Assembly (NCBI RefSeq): GCF_036263595.1
Contig: NZ_DATAGQ010000192.1
Location: 5,701-69,700, forward strand
Reading direction: 5' to 3'
Length of the DNA stretch: 64,000 bases
Origin: Geminicoccus sp036263595
GTDB taxonomy: Bacteria; Pseudomonadota; Alphaproteobacteria; Geminicoccales; Geminicoccaceae
Shown here: piece by piece, positions 34,242 to 43,050 of the stretch
Layout of the letters: the number at the start of each line of letters is the position of its first letter
Position numbering within the stretch: position 1 is the stretch's first letter
Notes under the pieces: model-generated
Databases searched by the model: none
The model's input: the letters and a program-made list of their open reading frames with translations, nothing else
Told to the model about the DNA's origin: nothing
Translations under genes and position numbers: made by a program

Positions 34242-34762
34242 GATGCCAGGTCTTCGGCAGCGTCGGGACGGAGCCGGCCAATGGCTTCCACCTGCCGGGT
34301 CAGGGAGAGCCGGTCGAGCGACGCGATCGGCAGCGAAGCGAAGATGCGGATGCGGCGGTTCAGCATCTGGAAGGCTTCGCGGAAGGCCAGCATGCGGAAG
34401 GTCTCGCTGCCGACGACGGCCGACGGATCCGGCACGCCCCAATGCGCGGTGATCGGCTGGCCCTGGAGCACCGGGCAGTTCTCGCCCGCGGCCTGGTCGC
34501 AGAGCGTGAACACGAAGTCCATCACCGGCGCGTCCGGACGAGCGAATTCCTGCCAGGACTTCGAGCGCAGGCCCTCGATGGGCAGGCGCTGTTCCTGGAG
34601 GAGGGCCAGGGCCAGCGGGTTGACCTTCCCGCGCGGGGCGGAGCCCGCGCTGTAGGCCTTGAACCTGCCGGCGCCGAACTCGTTGAGCATGGCTTCGGCG
34701 AGGATGCTGCGGGCGGAATTGCCCGTGCACAGGAACAGCACGTTGAACACGCGATCGGTCAT
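34238..34762 (-). CDS. arsC: Arsenate reductase, low-molecular-weight phosphatase type
   Basis: Cytoplasmic reductase of arsenate to arsenite, 174 residues, built on the protein tyrosine phosphatase fold. The P-loop CTGNSAR (CX5R) follows NVLFL near residue 12, and the resolving-cysteine region is FTLCDQAAGENCPVLQG. Family length is about 130-175; this one has a C-terminal helical extension. The ATG at 34762 overlaps the arsR stop by 4 bp. Confidence 0.92.
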   Translation of the reverse strand: MTDRVFNVLFLCTGNSARSILAEAMLNEFGAGRFKAYSAGSAPRGKVNPLALALLQEQRLPIEGLRSKSWQEFARPDAPVMDFVFTLCDQAAGENCPVLQGQPITAHWGVPDPSAVVGSETFRMLAFREAFQMLNRRIRIFASLPIASLDRLSLTRQVEAIGRLRPDAAEDLAS

Positions 34763-35112
34763 GACATCGCCTTCTCGGGTAGGCAGCACGGTGTCAACGC
34801 GGCGATCAACGGTGCGCAAAGCTCGGACTTGCCGCCGCAGCAATCGGTGACGAGGAACAGGGTCAATTCCCGCAGCCTGTCCAGGTCGGCCCGGTAGATG
34901 ATGGAGCGGCTGTGCCGCACTGATGTCGCCAGCCCGGCTCGCGCGAGCACGGCCAGATGGGCGGACATGGTGTTCTGCGGCACGCCCAGCCGACGCGCGA
35001 CCTCGCCTGCCGGCAGCCCGTCCGGCTCATGCCTGACGAGCAGCCGGAAGGTTTCCAGCCGGGTGATCTGTGACAAGGCCGCAAGAGCTTCGGTCGCTTC
35101 GATTGCATCCAT
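34759..35112 (-). CDS. arsR: ArsR family arsenic-responsive repressor
   Basis: Winged-helix repressor of 117 residues heading the ars operon. The DNA-binding helix is EVARRLGVPQNTMSAHLAVL (about 37-56). There is no ELCVCDL motif in the recognition helix; instead cysteines cluster at the C-terminus: C91-C92, C99 and C109-C110. This is like the Acidithiobacillus-type ArsR, where a CC pair plus one more cysteine binds As(III). Its stop overlaps the arsC start by 4 bp. The upstream 83 bp before ggt hold the promoter. Confidence 0.93.
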   Translation of the reverse strand: MDAIEATEALAALSQITRLETFRLLVRHEPDGLPAGEVARRLGVPQNTMSAHLAVLARAGLATSVRHSRSIIYRADLDRLRELTLFLVTDCCGGKSELCAPLIAALTPCCLPEKAMS

Positions 35113-35195
35113 GTATCCAGGAATCCAGATATAATGGTCGGTGTCAAGATGTGCAGTTGCCCCGGGCCAACTGCTCCAGGACGCTTTGCGGGAGC

Positions 35196-36929
35196 CTACC
35201 GGCCCTTGGCGGCACCCTCCCGGCGCGGGTCGACCCCGCTCTCCAGCCGGTCCCCGTCAATCCGGATGGCGTGCAGCCCGCTGTTCAGGGCCTTGACCTG
35301 GACCTGCTGGCCGCGCGCCTCGAAGGCGGCCTGGAGCGACGCGGCGTCGGTCCCTTCCTCCAGCTCGACCGGGCCGTTGCGGCTGAGCACATGGCCCATG
35401 GCGACGGCTTCCTGCGGGCTCATGCCCCAGTCCAGCACGGCGACCAGGGCCTGGGCGACATAGCCGATGATCTGGCTGCCGCCGGGCGAGCCGATCAGCA
35501 GCATCGGGTCGTCCTTGCCGTCGAACACGATGGTGGGCGCCATCGAGGAACGCGGCCGCTTGCCCGGCTCCACCCGGTTGGCGACGAGCCGCTCGCCCTC
35601 CGTTGGCGTGAAGGCGAAGTCGGTGAGTTCATTGTTGAGGAGGAAGCCGCCCACCATCAGCCGGCTGCCGAAACCGTTCTCGATGGTGGTGGTCATGGAG
35701 ATGGCGTTGCCCTCGCCATCCACGATGGCGATCTGGCTGGTGCCCGGCAGCTTGTCGCTCTCGTCCGGGGCGAGCAGGGCTGCCTCGCGCCAGGGCGGAT
35801 TGCCCGCGGCGGCCTTCGGGATCGAGCTGTCGAGCCGGATGGCCTGGGCACGGGTGGTCAGGTAGGCCTGGTCGAGCAGGCCGCGCACCGGCACCCGGAC
35901 GAAGTCGCTGTCGGCCAGGTAGAGATTGCGGTCGGCAAACGCCAGCTTGGAGGCCTCGACCAGGGCCTGCATGCCGTCCACGCCGGCACCGAGCCCCTGC
36001 ATGTTGACATGCTCCAGCATGCCCAGGATCTGCAGGACGGCGATGCCGCCGGAGCTGGGCGGTCCCATGCCGCAGACCCGATAGGCACGGTACGGCCGGC
36101 ACACCGGCGGGCGCAGCACGACGCGATAGTCGGCCAGGTCCTGGCGGGACAGCGTGCCCGGGTTGACCGGCGCCGAGCCGACCGCCGCGACGATGTCAGC
36201 ACCTAGCTGCCCGCGGTAGAAGGGTGCACTCCCCTGCTCGGCCAACAGGCGCAAGGTCGCGGCGAAGGCGGGATTGCGCAGGACGGACCCTGCCGCAAGC
36301 GGCTGGCCGTCCGTGCCCAGGAAGTAGGACCGGGTCGCCGGGAAGGCACGGAGTTGCTCGACATTGCCCGCGATGGCGCTGGCCAGCCTGGGCGAGACGG
36401 GAAAGCCGCGCTCAGCGAGGTCGGCGGCGGGCGATACCAGATCCGCCCAGGCCAGCCGGCCGTGCAGCCGGTGCGCCAGCTCGAGCAGCGCCAGTGTGCC
36501 AGGCACGCCCACCGACTTTCCGCCCGGCACCGCCTCGTCGAACGGCATGGGCGTGCCGTCCGGCCGCAGGAACAGGTCGGGTGCTACCGCCCTTGGGGCA
36601 GTCTCGCGGCCATCGAAGCTGGTAAGCTGCCTGGCCTTTTCGTCCCAATGCAGCAGGAAGGCCCCGCCGCCGATGCCCGAGGATTGCGGCTCGACCAGGT
36701 TCAGGACGAACTGGGCGGCGACCATGGCGTCGACCGCACTGCCGCCGCGCGCCAAGACGGCCTCGCCGGCCTCGGTCGCCAGCGGGTTCGCGGTGACGAT
36801 CATGTGGCGCGTGGCGGTGACCGCCTGCCGCTCCGCCCGCCCGCTCGGCGCCTCCTGCGCCCGGGCGAGGGACGGGGCGAGCATGGCGATCTGGCACCAG
36901 ATCAGGATGAAGATGATCCGCGGTCGCAT
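35196..36929 (-). CDS. ggt: Gamma-glutamyltransferase
   Basis: Periplasmic N-terminal-nucleophile enzyme that cleaves glutathione and transfers gamma-glutamyl groups; made as a proenzyme that cuts itself. It has 577 residues with a signal peptide (RPRIIFILIWCQIAMLAPSL, cleavage near RAQ). The processing site is probably at the threonine of LPGTSQIAIVDGEGN, followed by NAISMTTTIENGFGS and FLLNNELTDF, and the glycine loop MLLIGSPGGSQII. ATG 36929 has GGGAGG at a good distance; an ATG six codons upstream is weaker. Confidence 0.92.
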   Translation of the reverse strand: MRPRIIFILIWCQIAMLAPSLARAQEAPSGRAERQAVTATRHMIVTANPLATEAGEAVLARGGSAVDAMVAAQFVLNLVEPQSSGIGGGAFLLHWDEKARQLTSFDGRETAPRAVAPDLFLRPDGTPMPFDEAVPGGKSVGVPGTLALLELAHRLHGRLAWADLVSPAADLAERGFPVSPRLASAIAGNVEQLRAFPATRSYFLGTDGQPLAAGSVLRNPAFAATLRLLAEQGSAPFYRGQLGADIVAAVGSAPVNPGTLSRQDLADYRVVLRPPVCRPYRAYRVCGMGPPSSGGIAVLQILGMLEHVNMQGLGAGVDGMQALVEASKLAFADRNLYLADSDFVRVPVRGLLDQAYLTTRAQAIRLDSSIPKAAAGNPPWREAALLAPDESDKLPGTSQIAIVDGEGNAISMTTTIENGFGSRLMVGGFLLNNELTDFAFTPTEGERLVANRVEPGKRPRSSMAPTIVFDGKDDPMLLIGSPGGSQIIGYVAQALVAVLDWGMSPQEAVAMGHVLSRNGPVELEEGTDAASLQAAFEARGQQVQVKALNSGLHAIRIDGDRLESGVDPRREGAAKGR

Positions 36930-36998
36930 CGCTCGCCTCCCCGACATGAGGCCGTAGTGTCGTCGCTTGGCCCGCGCGAGCCAAGCGGTGGAAGGCGG

Positions 36999-38267
36999 TC
37001 AGCTTCCCGTATATTCCAGGATGAACAGGCCCCCATTGTAGTCGTTCGAGTAGATCACCCCGTTCACGTCCACGTAGATGTCGCAGGACTGGATCACCTG
37101 CGGGCGGCCCGGCCGGTGGTCCACCAGCCGCGTCGGCTTGGGCGGCACGAACGCGGCGAGCTCGTAGGGGCGGTACTGGTCCTTGATGTCGAAGATGCGG
37201 ATGCCGGCATTCTGGTAGGTCGTGAAGATGCGCTCGGAGCTGACATAGCTGTCCGGGCGGTTCTCGTGCAGGTTGTGCGGGCCAAAATGGCCGCCCTTCT
37301 TCGCATAGTCCTCCTCGTCGGGCGACTTGAAGGTTGAGATGCTGATCGGGTTGGACGGCTCCCGGTTGTCGAAGACCCAGATCAGCTTTTCGCCGTCTTC
37401 CTGGTGGTCGAGCACGGCCTCGTCCAGCACCACCAGCAGCTCGCGGTCGGGCAGTGGCAGGCAGTTATGGGTGCCGCCGCCGAACGGGGGCGACCAGTTG
37501 CGGTGGACGATGAGCTTGGGGTCATGCCGGTCGGCCACATCCAGCACCACCATGCCGGCATCGCGCCAGGCGCAGTAGGCGGTGTCGCCGGCGATGATCG
37601 GATGGTGGAGGCCAAAGCGCCTCGTCGGCGCCCAGTCCGGCGTCTCGCCGGCCGCCTGGTTCATGCCGGGGATCCACCAGCGACCGGCGGGCACCGGCCT
37701 GGTCGGGTCCGCCATGTCGATCGTCATGAAGATGTAGTCGGTGAATCCATCGAGCAGCACCGAGCAGTAGGCCCAGCGGCCGCCCGTGTACCAGATGCGA
37801 TGAACGCCGCCCCCTTCCACGGGCATGAAGCCGATCTGCCGGGGCTCTCCTGGCCTGGAGATGTCGTAGACCGTCATCCCGGCGGTCCAGTCGCGGCTGG
37901 CATCGGCCGCCTTCGCCTCGGCCGTGCCCACCTTCTTGCCGAGCGATCCCTTGTAATAGGCCTTCTCGTCCTGGAATTCGGCTGCCGCGAACATGTCCTT
38001 GGCGTTGATCACCAGCAGGAGGTCGCCATGCGTCTGGAGGTGAATGTTCCAGCTGTTGGGCGGGGCCGCCATGTAGGCTGTGGGCTTCGGGTTCGCCGGA
38101 TCGCGCACGTCGACAATGCTGAAGCCCTTGGAGAACATGTGGCCCACATAGGCGAACCCCTTGTTCACCATCAGCTGGACGCCGTCGGGCCGCCCACCCT
38201 GGTCGCTGTGGCCGATCAGGCGGAGATTGCGGGCGAAATCAGGAGTCGGCAGGTCTTGGCTCGCCAA
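36999..38267 (-). CDS. LVIVD-repeat beta-propeller protein
   Basis: Protein of 422 residues with repeated blade units such as GFSIVDVRDPANPKPTAY, GMTVYDISRPGEPRQIGFMP, GMVVLDVADRHDPKLI and GIRIFDIKDQYRPYELAAFV, which are LVIVD repeats forming a propeller. No signal peptide or catalytic motif is obvious. The start is TTG at 38267 with GGAG seven bases before. It follows the sugar-binding protein gene by 78 bp, with a hairpin between, and precedes ggt by about 70 bp, so it may be the end of the importer operon. Function is unknown. Confidence 0.75.
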   Translation of the reverse strand: MASQDLPTPDFARNLRLIGHSDQGGRPDGVQLMVNKGFAYVGHMFSKGFSIVDVRDPANPKPTAYMAAPPNSWNIHLQTHGDLLLVINAKDMFAAAEFQDEKAYYKGSLGKKVGTAEAKAADASRDWTAGMTVYDISRPGEPRQIGFMPVEGGGVHRIWYTGGRWAYCSVLLDGFTDYIFMTIDMADPTRPVPAGRWWIPGMNQAAGETPDWAPTRRFGLHHPIIAGDTAYCAWRDAGMVVLDVADRHDPKLIVHRNWSPPFGGGTHNCLPLPDRELLVVLDEAVLDHQEDGEKLIWVFDNREPSNPISISTFKSPDEEDYAKKGGHFGPHNLHENRPDSYVSSERIFTTYQNAGIRIFDIKDQYRPYELAAFVPPKPTRLVDHRPGRPQVIQSCDIYVDVNGVIYSNDYNGGLFILEYTGS

Positions 38268-38304
38268 GGACGGTCTCCGGTCACGATGATGACGTCATGA
38301 GGAA

Positions 38305-38332
38305 GCGGGTGGAGCCTGACTGCCCCACCCGC
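38305..38332 (-). terminator. Hairpin between the sugar-binding protein and LVIVD genes
   Basis: Perfect 8-bp arms GCGGGTGG and CCACCCGC with a 12-base loop in the 78-bp spacer. It could terminate the importer transcript or stabilise the binding-protein message; no T-run. Confidence 0.45.
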
Positions 38333-38345
38333 ATGGGCCCGCTGC

Positions 38346-39458
38346 TCAGCCGGCAGCGCCCCAGATCTTCTGGTAGGCGTCGGTGTAGCCGTTGTCGGGG
38401 TCGTAGATCCCCTTCATGCCACCGTCCTTGTCGATGTTGGTCGGCAGGAACAGGTGAGCCGGCGCCACGTAGCCCGAGTCCTTCTCGCCCGCGAAGGCGC
38501 GGTTGGCCTCGTCCACGATCTGCCAGCCATGCAGCCGCAGCGGCTCGGCCACCGTGCCGACCTGGTATTCCGACTGCGCGATCCGCTGGAACGCGGCGGC
38601 ACTGCCGTCGCCGGCGGAGATGTTGCGGGGATGGCCATCGCCAGCGATGCCAGCCGCGGCCAGCGACGGCGCCATGAAGTCGAAGGTCAGGTCGTTGATC
38701 GACAGGCCGTAGGTCCACTGGTCGCCATAGCGCTGCAGCAGGGCGGTGGTCAGCGGCGGCATGCGCGAGCTGGCATCCGCCAGCGGCGTGTCGACCACCT
38801 CCAGCAGCTTGCAGGTCGAGCAGGCCTTGATGATGTCGGCCATCGCGTCCGACTTGGCGATGGCGATCTCGTAGACGCTGTCGGTGAAGATCACGACGCC
38901 GGCCTTGCCGTCGGATTCGGCCACCGCATAGGAACCCGCCGCCTTGGCGACTTCCAGCGGATCGGTCGTGATGTTCGTGAAGATCGGCAGGCTGTCATGC
39001 GGCCCGGCCTTGGCATAGGCATGCCAGCCCAGCACCTTGATGCCCTGCTTGGCCGCTTCCTCGATGGCGCTGGCCTGCTCGGCGGCATCCACGCCGCCCA
39101 GGATGATGGCGTCGGGCTTGGACGCGATCGCCTGGTTGAGCGCGGACGAGCGGGCCGAGACGGAGCCCTGGCCGTCCAGGACACGCACCGTCCAGCCGAT
39201 CTTGGCGGCCGCCTCCTCGACCCCCTCGCCCACGCCACGGGCGCCGCCGTTGCGCTGGTCGGTCGAGACATAGACGAGGGTCTTGCCCTCGGCCGCCTTC
39301 GGCCCGGACGTCGGTCCGTCCCATGGCGGGTTGGGCTTGCTGACCTTCTCGACATACGCTTTCGCATCCGCGATCGGATCGGCCAGGGCCGGCAGCGAGC
39401 CGGCCGCGAATACGGCGAAGCCCAACAGGGCCAGGGCCGACGTCGACATGAACTTCAT
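38346..39458 (-). CDS. Sugar ABC transporter periplasmic binding protein (second importer)
   Basis: RbsB-class binding protein of 370 residues with signal peptide MKFMSTSALALLGFAVFAAG and expected cleavage after ALA near residue 26. The ligand domain shows TLVYVSTDQRNGGARGVGEG, SKPDAIILGGVDAAEQAS and NISAGDGSAAAFQRI. ATG 39458 has GGGAGG eight bases before it. The mature protein is longer than RbsB and has an early insert, so its sugar is probably not ribose. It follows the permease by 5 bp. Confidence 0.88.
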   Translation of the reverse strand: MKFMSTSALALLGFAVFAAGSLPALADPIADAKAYVEKVSKPNPPWDGPTSGPKAAEGKTLVYVSTDQRNGGARGVGEGVEEAAAKIGWTVRVLDGQGSVSARSSALNQAIASKPDAIILGGVDAAEQASAIEEAAKQGIKVLGWHAYAKAGPHDSLPIFTNITTDPLEVAKAAGSYAVAESDGKAGVVIFTDSVYEIAIAKSDAMADIIKACSTCKLLEVVDTPLADASSRMPPLTTALLQRYGDQWTYGLSINDLTFDFMAPSLAAAGIAGDGHPRNISAGDGSAAAFQRIAQSEYQVGTVAEPLRLHGWQIVDEANRAFAGEKDSGYVAPAHLFLPTNIDKDGGMKGIYDPDNGYTDAYQKIWGAAG

Positions 39459-39463
39459 GATTC

Positions 39464-40510
39464 CTACCTCCCTTGAGACGTGCGCAGGCTCTTTTGGCCC
39501 CGCCCGCGCTTGCGTTGGGCGTAACCGGCAAGGCCGATGGCCAGGAGCAGGGTCACGCCGTTGAACAGCGGCTCCACGTAGAAGGCGCCGCCGAGCTGCT
39601 GGATGCCGGAGATGCCGACCGCCAGGATCGCCACACCGGCGATCGTTCCCCAGACATTGACCCGGCCCGGTCGGATGGTGGTGGAGCCCAGGAAGGCGCC
39701 GACCAGGGCGGGCAGAAGGTATTCCAGCCCCACGCTCGCCTGACCGATGCGAAGGCGCGCCGCCAGCACGATCCCGGCCAGCGCGCCGATCAGGCCCGAG
39801 GCCACGAAGGCGCCGATGACGTAGCGGCGGGTCGGGATGCCGTTCAGGGCAGCCGCGCGCGGATTGGCGCCGATCGCGTAGAGGTAGCGGCCGATCGGCA
39901 GGTACTCCGTGACGATCCAGAGCAGCAGCGCCAGGGCCAGCACGTAGTAGGCCGCGATCGGGATGCCGAAGGGCATCAGCGTGTAGATTGAAGTGAAGCC
40001 CTTGGGCAGCATGCCGATGACCTGCCGCCCTTCCGTGTACCACAGGGCGATCGCATAAAGGACGGTGCCTGTCCCCAGCGTCGCGATGAAGCTGTCGATA
40101 TGGGCGAGCTCGACCAGGAGGCCGTTCAGGAGCCCCAGCAGGCAGCCCATCAGGAGCACGATCAGCACGACCACCGGCCATGACAGGCCGAACTGCGTCT
40201 GCAGCGCGATCGCCATGATGTGCCAGAGCACGATCCCGTAGCCCACCGTCAGGTCGATCCGTCCGGCCATCATCGGGATCATCGCTGCCAGCGAGAGCAT
40301 CGCGATGATCGCCTTGTCGCCCAGGATCGAGCGCAGGTTGAGCATGGTGGGAAAGGTCGCCGGCAGGAGCAGCGAGAAGAACAGGATCAGCAGCACCGTC
40401 AGGATGGGCAGGCCGTAGACGGGCAGAAGCCGGGCGGCGCGCTCGCCCGGCGCTATGGCGGCCAGATCGGCGCGGGTCGGCTCCAGGGCGGTGGACTTGA
40501 TCGACTGCAT
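39464..40510 (-). CDS. Sugar ABC transporter permease (second importer)
   Basis: RbsC-class inner-membrane permease, 348 residues. Class motifs: SLAAMIPMMAGRIDLTVGYG, HIDSFIATLGTGTVLYAIAL and ALVGAFLGSTTIRPGRVNVW. The start ATG overlaps the ATPase stop by one base. Only one permease gene is present here, so a homodimer is expected, unlike the importer at 23-27 kb. Confidence 0.9.
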   Translation of the reverse strand: MQSIKSTALEPTRADLAAIAPGERAARLLPVYGLPILTVLLILFFSLLLPATFPTMLNLRSILGDKAIIAMLSLAAMIPMMAGRIDLTVGYGIVLWHIMAIALQTQFGLSWPVVVLIVLLMGCLLGLLNGLLVELAHIDSFIATLGTGTVLYAIALWYTEGRQVIGMLPKGFTSIYTLMPFGIPIAAYYVLALALLLWIVTEYLPIGRYLYAIGANPRAAALNGIPTRRYVIGAFVASGLIGALAGIVLAARLRIGQASVGLEYLLPALVGAFLGSTTIRPGRVNVWGTIAGVAILAVGISGIQQLGGAFYVEPLFNGVTLLLAIGLAGYAQRKRGRGQKSLRTSQGR

Positions 40511-42057
40511 CAGCGCACGTCCATCGGCGAAGTGGCGGGTGGTGCCAGCGAGGCTGCGGCCAGGAGATTGCCGGGCTCCAGCGCCTCCCCCTCCAGCTCC
40601 GCCACGATCCGGCCGTTGCGGAACACGAGGGCGCGGTGGCAGATGGCGGCGACCTCCTCGAAATCGGTCGAGACCAGGATCACCGACAGGCCACGGCCGA
40701 CCGCTTGCGCAAGCAGCCGGTAGATCTCGGCCTTCGCACCGACATCTACGCCGGCGGTCGGATCCTCCAGGATCAGCACCTTGCCGCCGATCCGCATCCA
40801 GCGCGCCATCACCACCTTCTGCTGGTTCCCGCCGGACAGCGTCTCGATGGGTGCAGCCGGGTTGTTCGGCGACAGGCCCACCTGCCGGCCCAGCGTCGCC
40901 GCCTCCGCGGCCTCGGCCTGGGGCTGGCGCCAGCCGAACATGCCGCGGCCGGTGGCGCGCGGGTTGATGAACATGTTCTCGCGCACGTTCAGGCCGTGTG
41001 CCACCGATTCGGCGATCCGGTCGGCCGCCACGAAGCCGATGCCGCTGCGGATGGCCCGCGGTGGCGCCTGCAGGTCGGGGTGGCCGCCGTCCAGCCGGAT
41101 CTCGCCGCCCCGCCTGGGCACCGCCCCCACGAGCACGCGACCCACCGCCTCCTGGCCGGCGCCGCGCAGCCCGACCAGGCCGATGATCTCGCTCCGGCGC
41201 ACCTCCATCGACAGGGGCCCCGCCTCGTCGGTCAAAAGGTCGGTGAGGGACAGCACCGGCACGCGCTCGGGCGGCGGCGGACGGACGAACAGGCTGTCCG
41301 GTGGCCGGCCGATGATCGCGCGCACCAGCTGCCTGGGGTCAGCTCCCTGCGTCAGGCGGCTGTCGACCAGCATCCCGTCGCGCAGCACCATCATCCGGTC
41401 GGAGATGGCGAAGATCTCGTCCAGCCGGTGCGAGACGTAGATCATCGCGACGCCGTTGCGCTTGAGCCCGCGCAGCACCTCGAACAGGCGCTCGACCTCG
41501 TCCTGGGGCAGGCTCGCGGTCGGCTCGTCCAGCACGAGCACGCGTGCGTCGACGCCGACCGCCCGCGCGATCGCCACGAGCGACTTCTCGGTACGCGACA
41601 GATCGTGGATGCGGCTGTCCGGATCGATGTCCGGCGCGATCGAGGCGAGCGTCGACCGTGCCGCGTCGGCGACGCGCCGCCAGTCGATCAGCCCACGGCG
41701 CCGGCGGAAGCCCTGGGCCAGCGCCATGTTCTCGGCCACCGTCATCCAGTCGATCAGGCCCAGGTCCTGGTGGATGAAGGAGATGGCTCCCTTGCCCAGC
41801 ACGGGGTCGAAGGGCTTGCCGGCCAGGCTGATTTCGCCGCTGTCGGGCACATGCACGCCGGCCAGCATCTTGATCACCGTGGATTTGCCGGCCCCGTTCT
41901 GCCCGAGCAGGGCCAGGATCTCGCCCGGGAACAAGTCCAGGTCGAAGTCACGGACAGCGATCGTCCCGCCGAACTGCTTGCCCAGGCCACGCAGCGACAG
42001 TACCGGCTCCAGCGCGGCCGGATCGTGCGCGAGCTTCGACACGGCGACACTTGGCAC
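40510..42057 (-). CDS. Sugar ABC transporter ATPase (second importer, two cassettes)
   Basis: RbsA-class protein of 515 residues. First cassette: Walker A GQNGAGKST and a degenerate signature SRTEKSLVAIARA; second cassette: degenerate Walker A LRGAGQEA and full signature TLSGGNQQKVVMARW, then LILEDPTAGVDVGAK with aspartate in the usual glutamate site of DEP. It is the first gene of the operon and is divergent from an AraC regulator. Confidence 0.92.
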   Translation of the reverse strand: MPSVAVSKLAHDPAALEPVLSLRGLGKQFGGTIAVRDFDLDLFPGEILALLGQNGAGKSTVIKMLAGVHVPDSGEISLAGKPFDPVLGKGAISFIHQDLGLIDWMTVAENMALAQGFRRRRGLIDWRRVADAARSTLASIAPDIDPDSRIHDLSRTEKSLVAIARAVGVDARVLVLDEPTASLPQDEVERLFEVLRGLKRNGVAMIYVSHRLDEIFAISDRMMVLRDGMLVDSRLTQGADPRQLVRAIIGRPPDSLFVRPPPPERVPVLSLTDLLTDEAGPLSMEVRRSEIIGLVGLRGAGQEAVGRVLVGAVPRRGGEIRLDGGHPDLQAPPRAIRSGIGFVAADRIAESVAHGLNVRENMFINPRATGRGMFGWRQPQAEAAEAATLGRQVGLSPNNPAAPIETLSGGNQQKVVMARWMRIGGKVLILEDPTAGVDVGAKAEIYRLLAQAVGRGLSVILVSTDFEEVAAICHRALVFRNGRIVAELEGEALEPGNLLAAASLAPPATSPMDVR

Positions 42058-42165
42058 CCGCTCTCGACCTCCCTGATGCGGCCAAGGGTTACTTGTCCTT
42101 TGGCCGTCCTTGTCTTATCGCTTCATGCAACGGTGGCATTTCATAGACAGAAGGGCAACTTCTTT

Positions 42166-43017
42166 TTGCAATCGGTCACGACTACCCAGCGACTGCTGCG
42201 CACGGCGTCCGACTTCGTCGCGGCGGCGACGCCCGATCGCCTCCTGGCGCCGGACCCGGTGGAGGTCGAGCGGGCGGTGCTGCTGGCGGCGGATGCATGG
42301 CAGGAGGGGAGCCTGGGCGATCCCATGCACAAGCTGGTCCTGGTGCGCGCCGGCGTCATGGATCTGGAGGGTGCCTCCGGCGGATGGCTGGTCCTGCCGG
42401 GGCACATGGTGTTCATCCCGGCCGATCGCGCCTTCTCGCTGCGGACCGGGCCGGGCACCAAGCTGGAGGTCGTGCATCTCGATCCCGCCCGCACCACCTG
42501 GCACCATCACGGTTGCTGGGTGGCCGCCGCGACGCCGCTGGCCGCCAGCCTGATCGAGCGGGCATTGGCCTGGGATGCGGGCGAGGCCAGCCGCGCTCCG
42601 CTGGCGCCATACCTCTTCCGCACGCTGGCCCTCCTGTGCGGCGAGATCTTCTCAGGCCCGCGGATGCTCTGGTTGCCGGCCGCGAAGAGCACAGAGATGC
42701 GCAACGTCGTGCACTACCTGTCCGGGAACCTGGCCAACGCCTCGGCGGGCGACGCGGCGACCGCTGCGGGACTGTCGGTGCGCACCCTGCAGCGGCGCTG
42801 CGTGGACGAATTCCAGATGAGCTGGCGCGCTTTCCTGCGCGAGGCCCGGATGATGCGCGCGCTGGAGTTGCTCATGCTCGGCCACTCGATCAGTGCGATC
42901 GCCGGCTTGGTCGGCTTCGAGAGCGTATCCGCCTTCACCGTAGCCTTCGGCCAACGCTTCGGCCGGCCGCCGAGCGAGTATCCCAGGCCGGCGGAACTTC
43001 CCCCGTCGGGACGCTAG
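42166..43017 (+). CDS. AraC family transcriptional regulator
   Basis: Regulator with an N-terminal AraC-type sensing domain (LVLVRAGVMDLEGASGGWLV, VFIPADRAFSLRTGPG) and a C-terminal pair of helix-turn-helices (AATAAGLSVRTLQRRCVDEF; HSISAIAGLVGFESVSAFTV) ending GRPPSEY. It is divergent from the second sugar importer, so it probably activates it. The start is uncertain: TTG 42166 gives 283 residues, the family's usual length; ATG 42076 gives 313 and would leave an 18-bp gap to the importer start. Confidence 0.82.
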   Translation: MQSVTTTQRLLRTASDFVAAATPDRLLAPDPVEVERAVLLAADAWQEGSLGDPMHKLVLVRAGVMDLEGASGGWLVLPGHMVFIPADRAFSLRTGPGTKLEVVHLDPARTTWHHHGCWVAAATPLAASLIERALAWDAGEASRAPLAPYLFRTLALLCGEIFSGPRMLWLPAAKSTEMRNVVHYLSGNLANASAGDAATAAGLSVRTLQRRCVDEFQMSWRAFLREARMMRALELLMLGHSISAIAGLVGFESVSAFTVAFGQRFGRPPSEYPRPAELPPSGR

Positions 43018-43050
43018 GCGACCAGGCGGCACAACGGCTCGGAAGGGCCG

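Noticed and set aside
35130..35135. Perfect TATAAT on the plus strand upstream of arsR
   Set aside because: It points away from arsR into ggt's antisense side, and no -35 is found 16-18 bp upstream; there is no plus-strand gene to serve.
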